From assembly GCA_017656185.1 (NCBI GenBank), contig JACDOK010000024.1, positions 1 through 32,136 on the forward strand: 32,136 nucleotides of DNA. Direction: 5' to 3'. The notes beneath the pieces are model-generated. The model was not told where the DNA came from and did no database searches. It worked only from the letters and a program-made list of their open reading frames with translations. Position numbers and translations under genes: made by a program. This document shows positions 9,214 to 16,519 of this stretch, piece after piece. The stretch is from Peptococcaceae bacterium. Lineage in GTDB: Bacteria; Bacillota; Desulfotomaculia; Desulfotomaculales; JACDOK01. Each line of letters begins with the position of its first letter. Position 1 is the first letter of the stretch.

Positions 9214-9236
9214 AAAAAAAAGGGGCAGACCCTTTT
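9214..9236 (-). terminator. Rho-independent terminator after the radical SAM gene
   Basis: On the minus strand a perfect 7-bp stem AAAAGGG/CCCTTTT with loop TCTGC runs into a tract of eight T. It lies about 150 bases after the radical SAM stop and ahead of the VanW gene, separating the two transcription units. A GGGGT/ACCCC hairpin sits just beside it at 9237-9248. Confidence 0.75.
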
Positions 9237-9387
9237 GGGGTGTACCCCTGTATCTGAAGTCTGAGTTCCTTTCATCTCGCCAGCAAAGGGTGCGGCTTTG
9301 GTATGAGCCGGTATTCCCGCTGAAGAAATTTATCGAATGTATGCAATGGTTAGATATAAATTTTGATTTTACCAATAACGGAATATG

Positions 9388-10299
9388 TTACTGTGCCAGC
9401 CTTAATCCTAACTGTCTTGCAAACTGGAGGGCCTCAGTATATTCCTTGTGGGTAAGTCTTCTGGCAATTTCTTGATATTCAAAAGCCTGGTGGGCGGGGT
9501 AATACTGATCCATCAGGTTTACCAGGCAGTCAGGGGACAGTTCTTCCTTGATAAACTTCAGGACCTCTTTGGTGTCCTCCAGCCCTCCCGGCATCATGAG
9601 GTGTCTGATAATCAATCCCCGGTAAGCGACCCCCTGTTCATCTGTTTTTAACCCTCCCACTTGACGGTTCATTTCCTTAAGGGCCTTTTTCACTATTTCA
9701 GGATAATTCCTTACTTTAGAATACCTCTGCCCTCTTTCCGCTAGGTGATATTTAAAGTCCGGCATGTAAATATCAACCACGCTGTCCAGCAGGGCCAGGG
9801 TCTCCATTTTTTCATAGCCGCCACAGTTATAGACCAAAGGCAAGGCCAAGCCTTTTTCGGCCGCCAAAAGGAGCGCTTCGAGAATACTGGCGACAAAGTG
9901 GGTGGGGGTGACAAGGTTGATGTTGTGGCACCGGTAGTAGTTTTGGAGCCTGAGCATAATCTCGGCCAGCTTTTCATTGGAGATAATCTCTCCTTCCCCG
10001 CCAAAGCTCAGCTCGCAGTTTTGGCAGAAAACGCAGCGCATGTTGCAGTAGCCGAAAAAGATAGTGCCGGAACCGTTGCGGCCCACCAGAGGGGGCTCTT
10101 CCCCGAAATGGGGCCCGTAGCTGGAAACCAAAGCTTTATCTGCCGCGCGGCAAAAGCCCAGTTCCCGGCGCCGGTTAACGCCGCACTCGTGGGGGCACAG
10201 GTTGCACTCGGTCAGGTGCTTTCGTGCTTCCTTCACCCGGTTTTCTAATTCGCCACCGGCCAAAAGCTTGCGATAGGAAGGTTCATAGTTAACCGGCAT
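9388..10299 (-). CDS. PflX-like radical SAM protein
   Basis: This radical S-adenosylmethionine protein resembles pyruvate formate-lyase activating enzymes and the uncharacterised PflX group (COG1313). The cluster-binding motif CNMRCVFC (CX3CX2C) lies about 90 residues in, after an N-terminal cysteine motif CNLCPHECGVNR that is typical of this group and may hold an additional metal site. Later family features are YNCGGYEKMETL and DIYMPDFKY. The frame extends eight codons upstream to an ATG at 10323, but AAAGGA is well placed for the ATG at 10299, where relatives also start, so that start is preferred. No glycyl-radical or other obvious target gene is adjacent, so its substrate is unknown. Confidence 0.88.
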   Translation of the reverse strand: MPVNYEPSYRKLLAGGELENRVKEARKHLTECNLCPHECGVNRRRELGFCRAADKALVSSYGPHFGEEPPLVGRNGSGTIFFGYCNMRCVFCQNCELSFGGEGEIISNEKLAEIMLRLQNYYRCHNINLVTPTHFVASILEALLLAAEKGLALPLVYNCGGYEKMETLALLDSVVDIYMPDFKYHLAERGQRYSKVRNYPEIVKKALKEMNRQVGGLKTDEQGVAYRGLIIRHLMMPGGLEDTKEVLKFIKEELSPDCLVNLMDQYYPAHQAFEYQEIARRLTHKEYTEALQFARQLGLRLAQ

Positions 10300-10363
10300 T
10301 TGCGTTTGTCCTTTCATTTTCATACTGTCTTTAAACTAGTATGTACCAGTGGGACGCAGCTTA

Positions 10364-10468
10364 GCTCTTGTAAAGAGCGTAGTAATCACCAGAAATGGTA
10401 TTTAAGATAGGAATCTTAATCCTCTTTCTAACTTCCTGATTCGTATTCCATAGCGGCTATGGAAATAC
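10364..10468 (+). other. Series of hairpins between radical SAM and glycosyltransferase genes
   Basis: Three small perfect stems follow one another: GCTCTT/AAGAGC at 10364-10378, TTAAGAT/ATCTTAA with loop AGGA at 10402-10419, and TTCCATAG/CTATGGAA with loop CGG (plus three more pairs after a one-base bulge) at 10443-10468. None ends in a clear T tract. They may be part of the structured leader described next. Confidence 0.45.
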
Positions 10469-10480
10469 CTTCAAATAGGG

Positions 10481-10578
10481 ACTTCATTCCAAAGTTTTGT
10501 ATATTAATGCCCCTACTGAGAAAAACATTTTCCCAAAGGATGTTTTTCTTGTTGGGGTGGCTCATTCCGGAATGAAGT
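10481..10578 (+). promoter_or_regulatory. Structured leader that would sequester the glycosyltransferase start
   Basis: ACTTCATTCC at 10481-10490 is the exact reverse complement of GGAATGAAGT at 10569-10578, which contains the ATG start. Inside, CCCC at 10510-10513 can pair with GGGG of the ribosome binding site at 10554-10557. AGAAAAACAT at 10519-10528 pairs perfectly with ATGTTTTTCT at 10540-10549. All three helices are nested and compatible, giving one long hairpin that hides both Shine-Dalgarno and start codon. The pairing is seen in sequence; a regulatory role is inferred. Confidence 0.5.
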
Positions 10579-11714
10579 CGAGTAGTTCAATAGATAGGAT
10601 TTTGCACATTATCCGCCCGGCGAAGGGTGGAATGAAAAACCATCTCCTTTCTCTGGTCCGGGCAATGTCGGCGCAGAGTAAGGTCTTCGTCGCCTGTCAC
10701 CCCGACATGGCCGCGGAATGTGAAGCAGCAGGAGCAAGAGTTTTGCCGGTTCCCCTGCGCGGAGAGTTAACCCCGCGGGAAGACATGAATTGTATCCGGT
10801 ATTTAGCGGCAGTTATACGGCAGTTAAACATCCCGCTGGTACACGTTCACGGGGCAAAGGCCGGGTTGGTCGGGAGAATTGCAGCACGGTTAAGCGGCGT
10901 GCGGGGTGTAATTTACACGGTACATAATTCAATTTTTTACGAGGACTGGGTGGCCTGGAAGAGGTGGCTGTTGACCCGGGCCGAGGTCCAACTGCGTTTC
11001 CTTACCACACGCATTATTACGGTGTCGGAATATCTCCGGCGTGAGTTAATTGAGCGGGAGGGAATCGAAAAACACCGGGTGGTAACTGTTCACAACGGTA
11101 TCGATATAACGCCTTTCCACGGCGACCGGGCGGTTGGTATGGCTGTACGTCGTGAATTAGGCATCCCCGAGGATGCCCCTGTGGTGGGTACGGTAGCCCG
11201 GTTGGCGCCGCAGAAGGGTGTTACTTACTTGATCAAGGCTCTGGCCCGTTTGCGCAATTATTTGCCGTCAGTGCGCGGTGTAGTGGTTGGTGACGGCCCA
11301 CTGCGTGAGGACCTGGAACGCGAGGCCAGCGAATATGCCGTACCGGTAACATTTACCGGATATTACGCTGATATTCCGGCCTCATTGGCATCCTTCGATG
11401 TTGTTGCCATCCCTTCGGTGACCGAGGGTTTGTCATTGAGCGTATTAGAGGCCATGGCCTCCGCCCGACCGGTGGTGGCGGCGGCGGTAGGCGGTTTACC
11501 GGAAGTTATTTTAGAGGGACGGACCGGGCTGCTGGTTCCTCCTCGAGACCCTGAGGCACTCTCTACCGCCCTTTATCGCCTGCTCACCCGGCCTGCGGAA
11601 GCAGGACGAATGGGTACAGCCGGTCGTGAACGCGTACGACAAAGTTTTACCTTGGAAAAGATGGTAAATAGAACCAGAGAGATCTATCATCAAGCGTTGG
11701 GGAATCTTCGATAA
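10572..11714 (+). CDS. Glycosyltransferase family 4 protein
   Basis: This GT-B fold glycosyltransferase moves a sugar from a nucleotide-sugar donor to an acceptor, most often in polysaccharide, cell-wall or glycolipid synthesis. Near the N-terminus is the acceptor-side glycine-rich stretch IIRPAKGGMKNHL. The C-terminal GT1 domain shows VGTVARLAPQKG, VVGDGPLREDLE, FTGYYADIP and the donor-site stretch PSVTEGLSLSVLEAMA with the expected EX7E pair (E in TEG and E in LEA). The frame is open back to a TTG at 10497, but the ATG at 10572 is preferred: it gives the usual GT4 start shortly before RILHIIRP, and GGGGTGG lies about 12 bases upstream. No sugar-biosynthesis or polymerase genes are adjacent, so the product is unknown. 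Confidence 0.92.
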   Translation: MKSSSSIDRILHIIRPAKGGMKNHLLSLVRAMSAQSKVFVACHPDMAAECEAAGARVLPVPLRGELTPREDMNCIRYLAAVIRQLNIPLVHVHGAKAGLVGRIAARLSGVRGVIYTVHNSIFYEDWVAWKRWLLTRAEVQLRFLTTRIITVSEYLRRELIEREGIEKHRVVTVHNGIDITPFHGDRAVGMAVRRELGIPEDAPVVGTVARLAPQKGVTYLIKALARLRNYLPSVRGVVVGDGPLREDLEREASEYAVPVTFTGYYADIPASLASFDVVAIPSVTEGLSLSVLEAMASARPVVAAAVGGLPEVILEGRTGLLVPPRDPEALSTALYRLLTRPAEAGRMGTAGRERVRQSFTLEKMVNRTREIYHQALGNLR

Positions 11715-11760
11715 CCTTCCGGACAACTGCCCAATAGTTTGTTTGACGGGGTCAATAGAA

Positions 11761-12570
11761 TTATCTCAGCATTAACCACCTGCCATCACTTTTCTTAAAG
11801 CCTTCCAAAAACCATAAGTACTGTGTTTCCTCACACTCCATATCAAGAGCCTGGCAAAGCATTACGGCGTAGTCCGCAGTTTGTGCTATTAATTGGCTGC
11901 CGACATACTTTACCCTGTTGTATTCAGTAGGGATGATAATGGCTTCATAAATGGACCCGGCAAAAGCGTCAAGGCTGTCAGGATGGACGTAGTTGCGGTA
12001 AGCGTCGCGAATGGCCCTCACGTCTTTAGGCAGGTGTACAAAATCAATCCCGTAGAATTCTCTTAACCTGCCCGCCATTTCTGCTTCATCATTGGCAGCG
12101 GTGAGCGGTTGGGAGAAAATCGCCACCCCGTCCGCTGTGGCATTCCACAGTACTTGATAGCCGAACGTTTCTGAAATAAACCGCAGGGGAACATATATTG
12201 CCCCGTCGCGCACAAACGGCACGGCATCAATTTTTTGACTTTTCCCGTTGACTTCGGCCCAACGAGAACCGGGTTTTAAACACACCGTTTTACTGTCTTT
12301 AACTAATACCACTTGTCGGGTTTCGGCCTGCCAGCTTACTACCGCTCCCATTTTCTCCAGGACAATGCGCAGGGGAACAAAGGTATAGCCGTTGTTTTTA
12401 ACGATATTAGCTTCATTACTCAAGTTTTTCCCGTCAATGATTAGGCCGGTCCGGGGCTGCCAGGTGGAAGGATTGCCGCTTATGGACTCAACCCTGAAGG
12501 CTTGAGCCAAAGAGGGGGTAATCAGCACAAATATGATTAACCAAAAAGAGATAAATAGGGTCCTACGCAT
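11761..12570 (-). CDS. Exported copper-amine-oxidase-N (stalk) domain protein
   Basis: This 269-residue protein starts with a signal peptide (hydrophobic residues about 5-22, ending AQA). It then has the beta-rich stalk domain found at the N-terminus of copper amine oxidases and in many clostridial surface proteins. The two halves are visible as YTFVPLRIVLEKMGAVVSW (about 62-80) and IYVPLRFISETFGYQVLW (about 124-141). The rest (about 155-269) is an unassigned alpha-rich domain containing AQTADYAVMLCQALDMECEE; it has no catalytic motif known to me. The ATG has GGGAGG seven bases upstream. It is convergent with the glycosyltransferase gene. A cell-surface role is inferred; no copper chemistry should be assumed. 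Confidence 0.85.
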   Translation of the reverse strand: MRRTLFISFWLIIFVLITPSLAQAFRVESISGNPSTWQPRTGLIIDGKNLSNEANIVKNNGYTFVPLRIVLEKMGAVVSWQAETRQVVLVKDSKTVCLKPGSRWAEVNGKSQKIDAVPFVRDGAIYVPLRFISETFGYQVLWNATADGVAIFSQPLTAANDEAEMAGRLREFYGIDFVHLPKDVRAIRDAYRNYVHPDSLDAFAGSIYEAIIIPTEYNRVKYVGSQLIAQTADYAVMLCQALDMECEETQYLWFLEGFKKSDGRWLMLR

Positions 12571-12745
12571 AAACAGGCCTCCCAGTCAATTCTATTCCAT
12601 TATTTACCATTAACTTTTGGTATTCCTCCCAAAATATCATGACAAATAGCTTGACGTATCCCTAAAGTCCGCGATTTGTTCCGTTTTTGGTAGGGATAAC
12701 CGGGATTTGTCTCGAATTACTTACAATCTTCTTAAGATGCAGAAG

Positions 12746-12795
12746 TAACCTGTAGCTGATAGCAGGTTAAAGAGGGTTGATCAGTAATTAACCTG
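12746..12795 (+). promoter_or_regulatory. Competing hairpins ahead of the hydrolase gene
   Basis: CAGGTTAA at 12763-12770 can pair either backwards with TAACCTG at 12746-12752 (7 bp, 10-base loop) or forwards with TTAACCTG at 12788-12795 (8 bp, 17-base loop). The forward helix ends nine bases before AAGGGG, the likely ribosome binding site. Further upstream TATCCCTA (12657-12664) and TAGGGATA (12691-12698) are also perfect complements. Mutually exclusive pairing suggests a switch, but no known riboswitch class is recognised. Confidence 0.4.
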
Positions 12796-12809
12796 TGGTT
12801 TCATAAGGG

Positions 12810-13961
12810 GTGATATTAATAACAAAGGTGAGTTTTAAAAACGCGTTATTGATAGCATCCGTGCTGGTCATTATCCTGGCCGTTTCGTTCTTTCACGCAG
12901 GGATCGGGATGAGTGATGATACTACCGCTTTTGGTCCTCCGGCGGTTCCCTGCTGTGAGACAGGCGAAGGCGTCCAGGTAGTGGCCGTGCAGATGCACTG
13001 GGACCTCGAAGACTACGCCACGCCCCGGGCTTTTTACCGGGCCATCCAGCGTCTGGTAGCCGAAGGATTGGAAGGTGTCGACCGCGATCGGCCGGTCCTG
13101 ATGGTCTTTCCGGAAGATGTCGGCGCCCCCCTTGTCTTCCTCAACGAGTACCGGGCCGTCAAGGATAAAACGACCCTGGAGGATGCCGTGATAGCGGTTA
13201 TGCTGCGCAACATCCCCGGCGTTCTGTATTATTCCCTTCGCTACGGAGTTGGGCCGGTACGTGCGCTCGCGCTGAGCAAGGCAGGGCTGATGGGCCGCGT
13301 CTACGTGGAGACATTTTCTTACCTGGCAAGGAAGTACGGCATCTACATTATTGCCGGCTCGGCGCCCCTGCCCGATTTTGCCCTCGAACGCGGCGGTGAC
13401 GCCATAAACTATCAAATACGTTCCAAAGACGTCTACAATGTGTCCTATTTCTTCGGGCCGGACGGCCGAATTTTGGGCCGGCAGAAGAAAGTTCACCTCA
13501 TACCCCTGGAGCAGTCAGAGGGGCTTGATCTGGCACCCGGCAAGATCAGTGACCTCGGGGTGGTTCAGACCGGTTTTGGGACGGTCGGCGTAGCGATCTG
13601 CCTCGACGCCTTCCACGAGGACGTCCTGAATACGCTTGTCGCCCAGGGGACCGACCTCCTCGTCCAGCCCTCCGCCAATCCGGGACCATGGAACGAGTGG
13701 CAGCAGAACGACTGGCTCAACGGGGCCTGGAAGGCCGTGCAGGAACACCCTCAGCTGCGTTATGCCGTCAACCCGATGATGACCGGCAACCTTTTTGATC
13801 TTGTCTTTGAGGGGCAGTCCAGTATCATTGCCAAGGTGGAAGAGGCTCAGACGGGCATGTCGTATCCCCTGGCCCCGGTGGAAGGAGGCTTTTTGGCTCT
13901 CGCTGGCGGCCACGATACCGAGGAGTTTGTTACGGCCGTTCTTAAAAGGCCGGACCAGTGA
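12810..13961 (+). CDS. Membrane-targeted carbon-nitrogen hydrolase (nitrilase superfamily)
   Basis: This enzyme hydrolyses a non-peptide carbon-nitrogen bond (amide or nitrile). The nitrilase triad is complete: Glu102 in VFPEDVG, Lys227 in RQKKVHL and Cys264 in VAICLDAFHED. Residues about 11-30 form a hydrophobic segment followed by a cysteine pair (PAVPCCETGEG), so the protein is exported or membrane-anchored. That is unusual, because most nitrilase-superfamily enzymes are cytoplasmic; apolipoprotein N-acyltransferase Lnt is a membrane member but has many more helices. The start is unclear: GTG at 12810 overlaps the AAGGGG ribosome binding site, GTG at 12828 lies rather far from it, and ATA at 12819 has the best spacing but is a very rare start. 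Its substrate is unknown and no neighbour indicates it. Confidence 0.87.
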   Translation: MILITKVSFKNALLIASVLVIILAVSFFHAGIGMSDDTTAFGPPAVPCCETGEGVQVVAVQMHWDLEDYATPRAFYRAIQRLVAEGLEGVDRDRPVLMVFPEDVGAPLVFLNEYRAVKDKTTLEDAVIAVMLRNIPGVLYYSLRYGVGPVRALALSKAGLMGRVYVETFSYLARKYGIYIIAGSAPLPDFALERGGDAINYQIRSKDVYNVSYFFGPDGRILGRQKKVHLIPLEQSEGLDLAPGKISDLGVVQTGFGTVGVAICLDAFHEDVLNTLVAQGTDLLVQPSANPGPWNEWQQNDWLNGAWKAVQEHPQLRYAVNPMMTGNLFDLVFEGQSSIIAKVEEAQTGMSYPLAPVEGGFLALAGGHDTEEFVTAVLKRPDQ

Positions 13962-14064
13962 GGGAGAATTCCTCTGAGGGTTGCGGGAGGGTTACAAACC
14001 CTCCGTTCTAGTAGAGATCCAGTAGAGATCCAATAGAAATCCAGTAGAATATCCAATGGAATAT
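13962..14064 (+). repeat. Hairpin plus degenerate 11-12-bp tandem repeat
   Basis: Just after the hydrolase stop, GGAGGGTT/AACCCTCC forms an 8-bp hairpin with loop ACA (13986-14004), possibly ending transcription although no T tract follows. From 14010 to 14064 five imperfect units follow: AGTAGAGATCC twice, AATAGAAATCC, AGTAGAATATCC and a degraded AATGGAATAT. The array is flanked by GTTCTAG on both sides (14005-14011 and 14071-14077). Related units occur on the opposite strand at 19407-19453, and the hairpin recurs at 15026-15045. Confidence 0.7.
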
Positions 14065-14179
14065 ACTATTGTTCTAGGTCCGTTTCCTGCTAAAAATGGT
14101 TGGGTAGAAAGGTAATTGGCCCAAGGAACGAGAAAGGTATTCGGAAACCGCGCGGGTAGAGAGGGGTTAATAAGGAAAT

Positions 14180-14815
14180 ATGAACATCGAACAGATTATC
14201 AAATTTCCTTTTACTGCTAAGGACTGGATTATCAAGATCCTGATCGGCGGTGTCCTTAATGCCATTCCAATTATTAATTTTTTTAGTACCGGATACTGCC
14301 TGGAAGTAATGAAAAGAACTATAGACGGGCATCCTGCCATGCCGGCCTGGGACAACTGGGGCGCTAAGTTTCTCAAAGGTATTATGGCTTTGTTATTAAG
14401 CATCGTCTACATGCTTCCGGTTGTTTTAATCATCTTGTTTGTTGGTATAGCCGATAATGCCGGGGCTGATGTATCACCTGCCGCCACAGGGATACTGGTG
14501 GTCTTGTTGGCTGTGTTTATCTGGTTTGTTTTTCCCATGGCCCTGGCGGTATACGTTGATACGGGTAATTTTAGGGCTGCTTTTAAACTGGAGAAGGTCT
14601 TCGACTGCATTAGAGTGGTTATTGGAGACTATCTCATAGCATACGTGGTGTTTATCGGCTTGGGATTCCTGGTAGGTCTTATTACGCTGATACCTGTTAT
14701 AGGTTGGCTGGCGGCCATCTTTGGTTGCTTCTATCTTATGGTGGTGGGTGCCGTTCTTTTGGGTGAGGTCTATCGCAAAGCCATGAATAAACAGCAGCAG
14801 TCTATTAATATCTAG
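14180..14815 (+). CDS. DUF4013 family membrane protein
   Basis: This 211-residue integral membrane protein of unknown function has the DUF4013 layout: an N-terminal amphipathic stretch with NAIPIINFFSTGYCLEVMK, then about four to five hydrophobic helices (about residues 66-88, 99-121, 148-170 and 174-198). The conserved FPMALAVYVDTGNFRAAFKLEKV links the middle helices. The ATG at 14180 is followed by MNIEQIIKFPF, typical of the family; the upstream ribosome binding site is weak (AGGAAAT). A strong terminator follows 55 bases after the stop. No function is known. Confidence 0.85.
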   Translation: MNIEQIIKFPFTAKDWIIKILIGGVLNAIPIINFFSTGYCLEVMKRTIDGHPAMPAWDNWGAKFLKGIMALLLSIVYMLPVVLIILFVGIADNAGADVSPAATGILVVLLAVFIWFVFPMALAVYVDTGNFRAAFKLEKVFDCIRVVIGDYLIAYVVFIGLGFLVGLITLIPVIGWLAAIFGCFYLMVVGAVLLGEVYRKAMNKQQQSINI

Positions 14816-14870
14816 AGTATTTGAAAGAAACACGAGAGGTGGACCTGATTTAATTAGCTTGTCTATTTTC

Positions 14871-14901
14871 ATCCCCGTCATAACGACGGGGATTATTTTT
14901 T
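14871..14901 (+). terminator. Rho-independent terminator after the DUF4013 gene
   Basis: ATCCCCGTC/GACGGGGAT makes a perfect 9-bp stem with loop ATAAC, followed by TATTTTTT. Confidence 0.88.
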
Positions 14902-15025
14902 ACAGGCGGTATCTCCCTAAACGGAATGCAAGATAAAGAGGGTAAAAGATAAGATACCGGATAGTGTAATGACCAAAACGGAAAAACTGGGGCAGGCTAT
15001 AAGGTGAGTATTTTTTACGGGCCAT

Positions 15026-15071
15026 GGGAGGGTTACAAACCCTCCCCTATACTCCATATAGGGTTATTTTT
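15026..15071 (+). terminator. Overlapping hairpin pair ending in a terminator-like T tract
   Basis: GGGAGGGTT/AACCCTCCC (15026-15046, 9 bp, loop ACA) is a second copy of the hairpin found at 13985-14004. It shares two bases with CCCTATA/TATAGGG (15045-15063, loop CTCCA), which is followed by TTATTTTT like a rho-independent terminator. AGGGTT at 15060-15065 could instead pair with AACCCT at 15038-15043. The alternatives resemble an attenuator, but the region lies upstream of the best promoter for the next gene. It could equally be a second terminator. Confidence 0.55.
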
Positions 15072-15182
15072 GCTTTACTTTTCCTTTTTCTTAAACTGCC
15101 GCGCCTTAAAAACCATATAAATGCGTTAAGACTGCATTTATTTCGCAGGAATATCTAAAAAAACAGAACCAAAGCCAATGGA

Positions 15183-15223
15183 TTGACATTAAGATTCCCG
15201 CTATATAGACTGAAGACATTAAG
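15183..15223 (+). promoter_or_regulatory. Promoter and direct repeats ahead of the MFS gene
   Basis: A perfect -35 box TTGACA (15183-15188) is followed at 17 bases by TAGACT, or at 15 bases by TATAGA, as -10. The nonamer GACATTAAG occurs at 15185-15193, overlapping the -35, and again at 15215-15223, near the expected start of transcription. They are 30 bases apart, about three helical turns, so they may be operator half-sites for a repressor. Confidence 0.55.
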
Positions 15224-15291
15224 TATGACTCACAAGAAGTTGTACCTTATATTTTAACAGTGGTAGTACTACTTGTTTGAGGTGGGGAAGT

Positions 15292-16509
15292 ATGCCCGGA
15301 AGAGTAGAGGCCCCAGTTGACGTATCCGACAGTTTACAGCAAAAACGCCCGCCTTTATGGACAAGGGACTTCATACTTATTTGTATTTACAACTTGATTA
15401 TTTTTATCAGTTTTCAAATGCTTATGCCGACCATTCCGGTCTATGTAGCTGCCCTGGGTGGGAACGACGAAATCATTGTCGGTTTGGTGACGGGTTTCTT
15501 TACGGTTTCTGCGGTGCTCGTCCGGCCTTGGGCCGGGCAGGGGCTTGACCGTTACGGGCGGCTGGGGATCTGGTTGGTTGGAGCCGCAGTCTTTGTACTG
15601 GCCGTCGTTGGTTACAACTGGGCGCTTACGATTCCGCTTCTACTTGCCCTCCGGGTTATTCACGGTGCCGGTTGGGGTGTTGTTACCACTGCAGGAGCCA
15701 CGGCAGCCACGGACTTAATTCCCCCGCCGCGGCGTGGTGAGGGCATGGGTTTCTTCGGCCTCGGGGCTAACCTTGGCATGGCCGTTGGCCCCGCTATGGG
15801 TTTTTTCCTTGTCACCTGGCTGGGGTTTCCTACACTGTTTTGGAGCTCGGCAGCTTTAGCACTGGTGGGGCTTTTACTGATAACTGCCATCCGGCTGCCT
15901 GAAGTGCATGTGAAAAAAGGGGGATCTGCTCCCGCTTTGTGGGAACCGACCGCCGTTAAACCGGCACTGCTGGTGTTTTTCGCCACATTTGTCTACGGCG
16001 GGGTAGCTACCTTTATTATCCTGTACGGTTTACAGCAGGGTATTCCCAATCCCGGTATCTTTTTTACCGTTTATGCGATTACTCTCATAATCACACGTCC
16101 GGTAACTGGAGCACTTTTTGACTGCTACGGGCACCGGGTCGTACTTATTCCCGGGTTCTTACTTCTCGGAGCGGGAATGGTCATCCTCAGCTTGACCGCC
16201 AATCTGCTTACCTTTTTGGCGGCCGCGGTGATCAGCGGCTTGGGGTTCGGCTTCATCCACCCGGCACTGCAGGCACTGGCGGTCGCCCGCTGCGCACCAA
16301 ACCGGCGCGGGGCGGCCCAGGCTACCTTTACGGCTTCTTTTGATGTCGGGATTGGCATAGGCTCCGTTCTACTGGGGGCCCTGGCGCAGTTTATCGGCTA
16401 CAGCGACATGTACCTGGCGGCGGCAGGAATGGCCGTAATCGGGCTGTTGGTGTACCTGATGGTGGGGATAAGCCCCTTAAAGCGCTTTTCAGGAAATACC
16501 AAAACCTAG
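15292..16509 (+). CDS. MFS transporter
   Basis: This is a 405-residue major facilitator superfamily transporter with about twelve hydrophobic helices in two halves, most like drug or metabolite exporters driven by proton exchange. Motif A between helices 2 and 3 appears as RPWAGQGLDRYGRLG; the matching position in the second half is RPVTGALFDCYGHR. A central loop with KKGGSAPALWEPTAVKP (about residues 205-225) divides the halves. The ATG at 15292 is chosen because GAGGTGGGG lies just upstream; the frame starts at a TTG five codons earlier, inside that ribosome binding site. The substrate is unknown. The promoter region carries repeats that may bind a regulator. Confidence 0.9.
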   Translation: MPGRVEAPVDVSDSLQQKRPPLWTRDFILICIYNLIIFISFQMLMPTIPVYVAALGGNDEIIVGLVTGFFTVSAVLVRPWAGQGLDRYGRLGIWLVGAAVFVLAVVGYNWALTIPLLLALRVIHGAGWGVVTTAGATAATDLIPPPRRGEGMGFFGLGANLGMAVGPAMGFFLVTWLGFPTLFWSSAALALVGLLLITAIRLPEVHVKKGGSAPALWEPTAVKPALLVFFATFVYGGVATFIILYGLQQGIPNPGIFFTVYAITLIITRPVTGALFDCYGHRVVLIPGFLLLGAGMVILSLTANLLTFLAAAVISGLGFGFIHPALQALAVARCAPNRRGAAQATFTASFDVGIGIGSVLLGALAQFIGYSDMYLAAAGMAVIGLLVYLMVGISPLKRFSGNTKT

Positions 16510-16519
16510 GTTTTTATTT

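Larger units (their letters stand above)
14902..15291 (+). other. Intergenic stretch before the MFS gene
   Basis: No gene is visible. Besides the overlapping hairpins at 15026-15071, there is an 8-bp stem ATAAATGC/GCATTTAT at 15117-15141, a promoter at 15183-15211, and a near-palindrome centred on GTAGTACTAC (15264-15273) just before the ribosome binding site. Confidence 0.5.

Noticed and set aside
9197-9475. 92-codon plus-strand frame
   Set aside because: It crosses a minus-strand terminator and overlaps the radical SAM gene; no motif.
12846-13496. 216-codon minus-strand frame
   Set aside because: It mirrors the hydrolase gene, which carries an intact catalytic triad; a GC-rich shadow frame.
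14010-14064. CRISPR array
   Set aside because: The units are 11-12 bp, degenerate and contiguous without spacers; no cas gene is present.
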